Shown: positions 11,327 through 19,464 of the stretch, piece by piece | Layout of the letters: each line of letters starts with the position of its first letter | Numbering within the stretch: position 1 is the first letter of the stretch | DNA from: Serripes groenlandicus | Lineage: Eukaryota; Mollusca; Bivalvia; Cardiida; Cardiidae | Direction: 5' to 3' | Length of the DNA stretch: 64,000 nt | Assembly (NCBI GenBank): GCA_031761405.1 | Contig: JASEVX010000008.1 | Span: forward strand, 42,627,269-42,691,268 | Translations under genes and position numbers: made by a program | Notes under the pieces: model-generated | What the model was told of the DNA's origin: nothing | What the model saw: only the letters and a program-made list of their open reading frames with translations | Databases searched by the model: none

Positions 11327-11963
11327 TTACCAACCCGGACCTCACACCATCAGAATCGGAAGCTCACTTTACCATAGATTCATCCGTGAAGTATGTTCAG
11401 TACAATAATACTGTTTGTTTGTTTCTTACGTCGCCTTCAACAGCTAAGGTCATATCGCGGCGAACAGAAAGAATGCTACTGGTCCCATACATTATATTTA
11501 TATCGAGTTAAAAACATAAAAGCTATGAAACCAATAACATTCCCCACGCTGGAGCTCAAAAGTTACATTGACTCAAATCATGCAGACCTATTAAGCCTGC
11601 TCATACGGTTCAAGCACGGACGGTCAGGCCGTGGTTGCCATTAATTGTTACTGTCCCCAGCAACAGAGGCAAAAGGGAAATATGAAAACAAAAAAATAGA
11701 AGAATAATTATAAAAAAGAAAGTTCTTGTTTTATTGCAAACTCAAATAAAGCGTAAATTATGCATGTACACAGTATCATCAACAAAATCATTAAAAACAA
11801 TATAAGAATACTACTATGTAAAATATGAACAAAGTAAAGAGATGATTTGAAACAACTAGTGTGCGTTTTTAAATTGAATTGCACCAACTAAGCAAGAACT
11901 GTTTTTGGAACAAGAGAATTGTCCTTTATTATTAAAAACAAGACATATTATGAATAATTGTGG
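11327..11963. other. No gene recognised
   Basis: Short frames at 11278-11644 run out of the family C copy and show no domain. The 11640-11900 part is very AT-rich. Confidence 0.45.
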
Positions 11964-12165
11964 TTTCTACGCTGCTTTCAATCAAATTCCAGTTATGTCA
12001 CGGGGTTTCTATTACAAGAACTCTGCTTGTACCCGGCGATATATTGTTTGGTATTTTACGCCGCTTTTTAAAAAAAATAATCTGGGTAAGTAACCAGCAC
12101 TACTGATTCATTCATCCATTCATCCTGACACCAGCCGGTTAACTACAATTGTTAAAGTCTGTCAG
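11964..12165 (-). mobile_element. Fragmented B4-type SINE pieces
   Basis: Two tail pieces, CTACGCTGCTTTCAATCAAA and TTTTACGCCGCTTTTTAAAA, followed by GGGTAAGTAACCAGCACTAC and CATCCTGACACCAGCCGGTT. The head is not recognisable. Confidence 0.45.
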
Positions 12166-12407
12166 ACCCAGCGAATCATTTGGAATGCTACCCCGCAACC
12201 CTGGTCGCGTTTTTAAAACTGAAGTTGTAAGTATGACTGAAAGTTGTAAGTATGACTCGAACAGGAACTTTGGTATCCCGTTCTCGACACGGACGCCGCC
12301 ACAACGGGTACCATTCCAATCAGTTCAAGCATTTTCATTCATTTTAACTGTTATGTCGTAAACTAATTTACCTAGTTTTGTTTATTGCAATTTATTGAAT
12401 ATTAGAT

Positions 12408-12636
12408 TTAACTATTTCCCACCTGCAGACGCATGTTGACGCAAAAGCAGCAGAAAACTTTTGAAAACATTGTGGCCACAGGTGAAATTGCTAATGGTGA
12501 GCAATTCCTCCTTTGGCTACAATGTTTTCAATTTTATTTAACAATTTAGCCATCTTTGATGGAGACTTTTCAGGTTTTTGTCACTATGTTTTCAAAGTCA
12601 TCTGCTGTAGATTTGTTGTGTGTGGGAAAGGGTTAA
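12408..12636 (+). mobile_element. Family A MITE, complete
   Basis: TTAACTATTTCCCACCTG to GTGTGTGGGAAAGGGTTAA. Hairpin GCTAATGGTGAGC contains a mismatch. Confidence 0.85.
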
Positions 12637-12830
12637 GGTGTAATTTTTGCCTGGCATGATTTAACGAAAAAGGAATAATTAACCTCTACTACTAGATGAC
12701 GTAATTGAGAGATTTACAAGAACAGAACAGAACACAAGCTTTATAATGTCAAATCACAAGTTTGGTACATGAGCAAACCGTATCCATTTGTTTCCCCGAC
12801 ATTGGCGATTTCTAAGACCGATGGTAATTA

Positions 12831-13032
12831 ATTGATTGATTGAGGTTTTAACGTCATTTCTCATCATTTTAAAGCCATATCTCGGCGACCAGTTCACCAG
12901 TCCATGTGTTTCCTAATTTCTCACACCAGTACTCCACACACCATTGTCTTTCAAAGCAACTGGCTGCTTTCGAACATAGATTGTTAGCCCTTTGGTGGGA
13001 GAATGCGAATGACGCTAAGCGCATTGATACTT
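12831..13032 (-). mobile_element. B1 SINE, head missing
   Basis: (ATTG)n tail, CACACCAGTACTCCACACAC and AAGCAACTGGCTGCTTTC are present. Similarity stops after GCGCATTGATACTTTTT, so the tRNA head is lost. Confidence 0.75.
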
Positions 13033-13732
13033 TTTAAACAGTTAGCAGACGTATTAGCTCTTTGTCCATAGCGATGAGAATCATATGAATAACGTTTTTT
13101 GATGAGTCTGTCTCGGGAACTTTGGTCGTGTCTCATTAAAACGAGCTTCGTAGGTTTTGAAAATGCATACATGTGTATAGTATAGTACCTCATGATTGGT
13201 CGCGCAATAATGAACAAGACGAATTTTGATGAAAAGCATCAAAGAAGCCGCGCATGATTTTGAAGCATGATGAAGCAGATGCATTTCAGTACATGTAAAT
13301 AACGTGTAAACAGACAGGATGTAAATATTTTCGAAAAAGAAGGCCAAATGTTCCTTAATTTTAAACAAGAAGACCAAGATGTGCCTACATTGCTCACCTG
13401 GCTACCATAGCCTATGATAAAAGGTTACCAAGAGCAGAAAAAGTCATTTTTCACGTAGTGATAGTCGTTTTATATGCTGCGATCTATGTGTTATTAAGCA
13501 TTAGTCGTAAAATGTCAAGTTTAGTCCTAAAACCATATGGTTTACAGTTTGCTTAACATTGACTGCAACTATAATGTGTCAAAAAGGCTAAGATTTCTTA
13601 ATATTTAACATTAAACGGTTTAAAATCTGCTCTAACACACATAGGTGCTTAAATATATACATATGTTAAGGTTTAATGCTTCTGGTTAAGTATGACACAA
13701 GCTTTGGAAGGAGAGCGGGAAGTATATTCGCC
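13033..13732. other. No gene recognised
   Basis: A 98-codon minus-strand frame (13081-13377) is Cys/Phe/Ile-rich with no domain I recognise. GCTCACCTGGCTACCATAGC near 13395 resembles the edge of the GCTCAGGTGAGC repeat seen at 38.6 and 52.7 kb. Confidence 0.4.
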
Positions 13733-13866
13733 TGCTCTTTCCTCTGTCTCCTCTATCTCTCTGTCTATCTCGCTCCTCTCATCTCTTTATATATATATAT
13801 ATATATATATCTCACTCTTCTTCTCCATCTCTCTCCCTCTCGGTCTCTCTGTCTCTCTATCTTTCC
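13733..13866. repeat. Pyrimidine-rich (TCTC)n with embedded (TA)n
   Basis: CTCTTTCCTCTGTCTCCTCT-type sequence around (AT)n at about 13789-13810. Translated frames here are artefacts of composition. Confidence 0.85.
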
Positions 13867-14314
13867 TCTGGGTAAATACGTATGTGAACACATTGCAATA
13901 GATACCTGACATTTTTTAAAACTATGTCTTGTAACATATGTTATCGAACACATAACAGCCGCATTCATTCTAGCTGCAGCTGAGTTGAACTTAGCTCTAT
14001 GGCAACTTGCTAAGAATTTAAATACAAATAAAATTGTGTATGTATATTTGTAAATCATCTGGCCAGAATGTTAGAATACTCCTGAATTGTATTTAAAACA
14101 TACAGGAAACATGGCTTATGTCAAAAGGGAAATACTACGTATATTCCATGTATAGAACCATCTTCTCTCGGATTTGTCTGGCGGCGGGAATTGCACAAAC
14201 GTATTCCAACATTAGTCGGATATATATTACACACACAGAAATAGTACCGAATTACTCGGAAAAATGCCGTCAACGTGACGATTTAACTGAAGGATATGCA
14301 AAAAATATACAACA

Positions 14315-14320
14315 TTTATT
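14315..14320 (-). promoter_or_regulatory. Candidate polyadenylation signal of the Gal3ST gene
   Basis: TTTATT on the plus strand reads AATAAA on the gene strand, about 420 bases past the stop. It is the nearest exact hexamer I saw downstream. It would place the decayed exon copy at 14403-14444 inside the 3' UTR, antisense to it. No transcript evidence is available. Confidence 0.25.
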
Positions 14321-14402
14321 TCACCGTACATATTACGCACACAATATAGTTCCGAATTGGAACACATCCGATAATGAAGTCATTCTAGACAATAATTATT
14401 AG

Positions 14403-14444
14403 ATACACAAAACAAGGAGCAGCACAACATAAAATCTATTTAAG
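14403..14444 (+). pseudogene. Decayed copy of the Gal3ST PAPS-binding exon, opposite strand
   Basis: Read on the plus strand, this matches the last 43 or so bases of Gal3ST exon 3 with a few substitutions and a 2-base gap, and the GTAAT donor is kept. It would read I-H-K-T-R-S-S-T-T-stop: the P-loop Gly is Arg and an in-frame TAA follows. The preceding plus-strand region (14118-14402) is open but shows no clear Gal3ST similarity and has its own internal duplication. It is most simply the remnant of an inverted tandem paralogue. Confidence 0.7.
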
Positions 14445-14742
14445 GTAATTATATATTATAAAAATATAAATCTTAACAAAATCTGCCTTATACATAGGGT
14501 CTCTGTCTATATATTTGCAATATTTAGATCCTCCAGCAAGTAATTATATCACGAGAATTTCAGTATATCAAGTAATCTGTAAGTTAAATTGCTGTCAAGT
14601 ACATTTATCGACGTATCGTCGATTGAATAGCTTGCTACATTTTGTTCAATTCAGATAGCTGCCATGTTGTGACCGAACTCACATTATGTCACGCGATACG
14701 TCCGCGAAGTGATAAGCAGTACCATTCGATCTATGTTATTTC

Positions 14743-15667
14743 CTAAATGTCACGTGACCCATACTGTCGTTCTCGAATATCCTGTACAAACTGCATTTCC
14801 GGTTTACGAATCAGATTACATTCCGTTTTTGTCAGTTCAAACTTGTCACCCCATTTTGATTTTTGAACGATCAGTTTCGTTCCCGCATCTAATTTCTTTT
14901 GATTACAGAATTCGGAGGCCATTTTCCTAATTTCCTTAAAGTGCAAAAGTTCGTCGTCGAAATCAAAACCTTCTTTGCGAATCTGTTCCCTTAGCCGTCG
15001 GTAGAAATTATCATATAAGGCATAGTCCACAGTTGCGAATCTCTTGTAAAGTTGCCGATCATAAGGTCCGACCAGTGCAGTTTCGTTCTTTTTCATCGCA
15101 ATATTTTTATCAACATAGATGATATCTTTAGTGGACCATTTCAAGTACCTCCTCATAAGCACTATCGATTCTTCAAAGTGCTCAGCGATGATAACAAGAC
15201 CGAAGTCTTGGTCAACCTGTTTGACAAAGTCTAGAATGAGCGCTGGCGTCTTTGTCTTTATTGTCTCCTCGCTCGCCCCGAACTCCATCGCCATACGGTT
15301 ATTTGTAAGGGAATGCACGACTGATTTTGGTTCATATTTGAGCGGATCTTTTAAATACACCGAAGCAGGTCGGTCCGTCTTTATCTTATTGTAAATATAG
15401 CCAGGGCGGAGATAATTGAGGGCGGACTTGAACATCTCAAAGGGTTCCCTGAGGATTCCGATGTAAAACGTGTCGTTAGGCATGTAAGAGTGAAAGGACT
15501 TCCGCTCATAGACCACGTGATTACACAACACCTCGTGATGCTTGCCCGGGGGTGGCGATAGTGTGTTGTTTGTATTCATAGCCTCGTTCAGACTGATGAT
15601 GTTTGGATAGTGGAACTTGTTCTTGGCCGGCGAAAGGACGAACGTCAAGTTATGTCTCCATCCGTAT
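14743..15667 (-). CDS. Gal3ST exon 4: catalytic domain to stop
   Basis: It begins after TCAATAG with RYGWRHNLTF and ends RQYGSRDI then TAG. It carries the 3'-phosphate-binding segment GILREPFEMFKSALNY, the conserved NNRMAMEFG block and a C-terminal basic/aromatic region. An open frame runs 20 bases beyond the acceptor into the 301-bp intron; those extra residues are not part of the protein. Confidence 0.92.
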
Positions 15668-18600
15668 CTATTGAGAAGAAAATACAAACAGTTTTAACTC
15701 TTTCAGCGCCGAATTTCCTAAAGAAGACTATGTTATATTCAAAAGTGTGGAACTCGAGTGTGACACAGTCCTCGATATGAAGTTCGAGGAAAGGGGGATT
15801 TTTTTGCATAAACAAAGAATGAAAATTCATCAATTTGTTCATAAATTAATTTTCCGATAACATTTTCCCCTTGTTTTCAAATCCTGAATAAGCTCATATT
15901 GCCAAACACTTATTTAAATAACTGTATAATGAATTTGTGCGTGCAGATTAATCAGATAATAATATTACCTTAAAAATAAATTTTGTGCTGTGCTGCTCCC
16001 TGTTTTGTGTACCTTCAAAAAGGCAATATGATTAATCGGTACCGGCTTCTTCTCCTCGGGCGAGGTAACAACCTGGAATAGAATTATTATAAAGCATTCT
16101 TACATTTTTGAAAACATAGTGACAAAAGAAGAAATTGCACAAAACGTGCAATTTCTCCTTTCGCCACAATGTTTTCCACATTGATAATAGGGAGGGAGGT
16201 TGTCAAATTTTCCCAGTGAATTTGAAAGAGTGGAGATCGGATCATGAACATTAATTGAGAGGAAAAATTACCGCAGCCATAATAAATGCATCAATATTTT
16301 GAAAAGTAATTGTTCTGCCAAATGATATTGAATTAACACAGTTGAAAAGGGGAAACTGTTTTGCTTTGTCAGTTTACCCCATTTCTGGTTTTGTGCCATA
16401 CATGGCTGAGCCTAATAGAAGTAACCTCCCGTTCTAGAAAATATGAAACATAATTCAGAAAATATAGACTTATATAATTTAAATTAAATGCCGTAAACAT
16501 ATCGTTAAAAACTAGCTATAGATCTATATGATGGTAGTCGGACAAAAAGAAACAGGATAATAAGCAACGGCCAATAAGTAACAGTTGTTGCCCGGATAAC
16601 AGGTAACAGGACAAAAGGCAACAGTTCTGATATTTTCATTTCAGGTTTAACTAATTTTTTAATATCTGCCAGAAAATATAATTGCGTACACAGGAGAAAT
16701 GGCTCATTATTAGGAATTTCTCCTTTTCCAATAATGTTTTCTTCAACCTTTGTTGACTATCAACAGTTCTAATATTTGTAATAATTGTTGACAGAATATA
16801 TCATTGCGTAAAAGGGAGAAATTGCTAAGTATGAGCAATGTCTCTTCTCCCACACTGTTTTCCTTTCGCTTTTTCAAACATCTTCACACAGATATGCATA
16901 ATACGTAAAATAACATTGTACAGTGAAACAAAAATTGAGTTACATATATTTTTTGTAGATTTGTAAATAGTTTAATCCGACTCAATTTTTTTGAACAATG
17001 CTTTAGGGTATAAAACACACAAAAATGTATCAAAATTAAAGAAAATCATTACAATATCAAGAAGATGATAGTTTGTGTCTTTTTCATATGTGTAGACTTA
17101 AACCTATTGATTTGTATTGTATTTTGGAAAATGTGTTGCTTTTTGTCCTGTTACTCTTTTATCCTGTTTCTTTTTATCCTACAATCCTATATGATAAATA
17201 TATATTTCTGAGTATATTTGTTTAGAACAAATACACAACCTTATTATTTGAGTGGGGATAATGCCTATTAAAGTTTAGTTAATACAAGTCTACTTTTTTC
17301 CGTGCAATGGATCAGTTCAATGAGTTTTTCTTTTTTACGCAATTTTGTAGAAACTCCTAGGTTTTTTAATTTGAGCTTGAGCTCAGGGATGCTTAATTCG
17401 TTGAGGCTTTTCTTAGAACTGTCCTGATTATCCTGTACTCCGCGGTAATCGACTTCTGCCTGTTTAAGTTCATCCTGAATTTTCTGTTATTTTTTTTGTT
17501 TTTATTTATTTCCGCAACGAGCCGTAGTAGTTTACACCTGATGGTATACTTGTACTCGTATTCAGTTGTTTTGGTAATTATCACCTTTAAGACATCATCC
17601 GGATTAATGTCAATTATCGCGTTATATACATAACGTTGATTTGCGCCAATCAACGTCCCTTTGATGAAATTAGTTATACGAATTAAACCAATTTTAAACA
17701 TATCAAATTGAACAGTTTGCTAAACAAACTTTGAAAAATTCTTAAACTTACAATGAGTTATGACAAATTATTAAACAACGTTAAATGCAATTTTAAGCAT
17801 ATCAAATTGAACAGTTTGACAAACAAACTTTGATAGAATTCTTACATTTACAATGAGTTATGACAAATTATTAAACGTTTAAAATTTCATTCATAAATTT
17901 GGACAAGTCTTACAATATGCATGGATACAGGGTCTTTCAAATAGTACTATTTGAAAGACCCTGATGGATATCGATCACCTTATGGTTTTATTTAACAATT
18001 GAATAGTTATAAAAATCATCCATTTTATTTTAGATAGGATAATATTAACAAATGTTGACATTTATCTTTCTGATACAATCGCATTTTTTCCCTAAAATAC
18101 GTAACTGGGGCTAATATCCGTCCGCTTGTGTCCATATTTACATTTTATTGCATCGAATTTAGGTAAAAGGCATTACATGCTGATATATATGTAAGATAAC
18201 GCAATATACACAGTCTGCACAGCGGGGGTAATAAATAGATATATGCCCCATCATAAATCGTCCGGCAATGGTCGGTAATCATCGGAAGCTTCGCTAGCAA
18301 TCACGGAAACGTAAATGTTACCCTAAAACGTTAGTAGTACTTGTAGAAAATGTTAAAAAGAACCAAAATTTCATTACTTTATTTTAATAAAATATATGTC
18401 AAATAAAAGGTAAATGAATTTACTACATTATGCCGTAAGTGCCCTGTTAATTTTCTATTTCTAAAAAAAGATATTCACTGAAGAACGTGTAAAAATTAGC
18501 GGAAAAATACCGTTTTCTTAACGGTTTATATGTAATAAAGAGGGAAATTAGGGTGACTGTATTCAAAGTTAAAAAGGACCAAAATATTATTAATATAAAA

Positions 18601-19423
18601 CAAATAAAAAAATATATTTATATTCAGGAGATATTTGTCCTGAAAACTTGATAAGTGCCTTTTTAAATTTTTGCAAAATAAAATTGTTATTGAGTAAAAA
18701 CTAAAAAGTTGCTCTATAATCCCATGTAATTTAAGTTATCGATTTTTATAGTCGCTGATTCTCATAGTTGGATATGCAGGTGGTAATGTTAATGTTTGGT
18801 CGTGTCTCTTTAACCCTTTCCCTCATAAAGACGCTATCTGACGCTCCTGCAGCAGACGGCTTTTTGAAAACATAGTGACAAAGGAAAAGGAAAAAATTGC
18901 TTAAAACGAGCAATTTCTCCTTTTGCCATAATGTTTTCCTCTTTTAGTCATAGGTCATCCATTCAATTATAGAGATTTTCTATTTTTTGACAAAATATGT
19001 TTAGAGACGTCTGCTGCAGAATTGTCGTATGAGGGAAAGGGTTAACGCAATGTCCCATGCCATCAGTGAATTACAGTATACACTAAACAGAATAATCTTT
19101 GTCATGGTATTTTACTTTTATTGCATGGTGTTTTACGCAGCTTTACGCAGCTTTTACTTTTTTTTTTATTAATATCATTGCGTTTCCTTTGAAAGTTACC
19201 AGTACAGCCGCTTCATTAGTCCAGACATCATCGAGTCAGTCGTAAGGCTACCTACACAACACATATGGTAAGTATCCAAGAACTTAATTATTGGATATAG
19301 CAAAAAAACATATAATGGCAAATAGAGAAATCGCTCATAACGACCAATCGCCTTTTGCCCCAATGTTTTCAAACGTCGTCCTCTAAAGAGGTGTCAAAAA
19401 TGAAAATGATTCTGCGTGTGAGA

Positions 19424-19464
<41 letters not shown>

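Noticed and set aside
13676..14058. Frames over the TC/TA-rich stretch
   Set aside because: Low-complexity composition on both strands.
15668..15842. Extension of the Gal3ST frame and an overlapping 65-codon frame
   Set aside because: This is intron 3; the acceptor at 15668-15669 and the phase to exon 3 exclude it.
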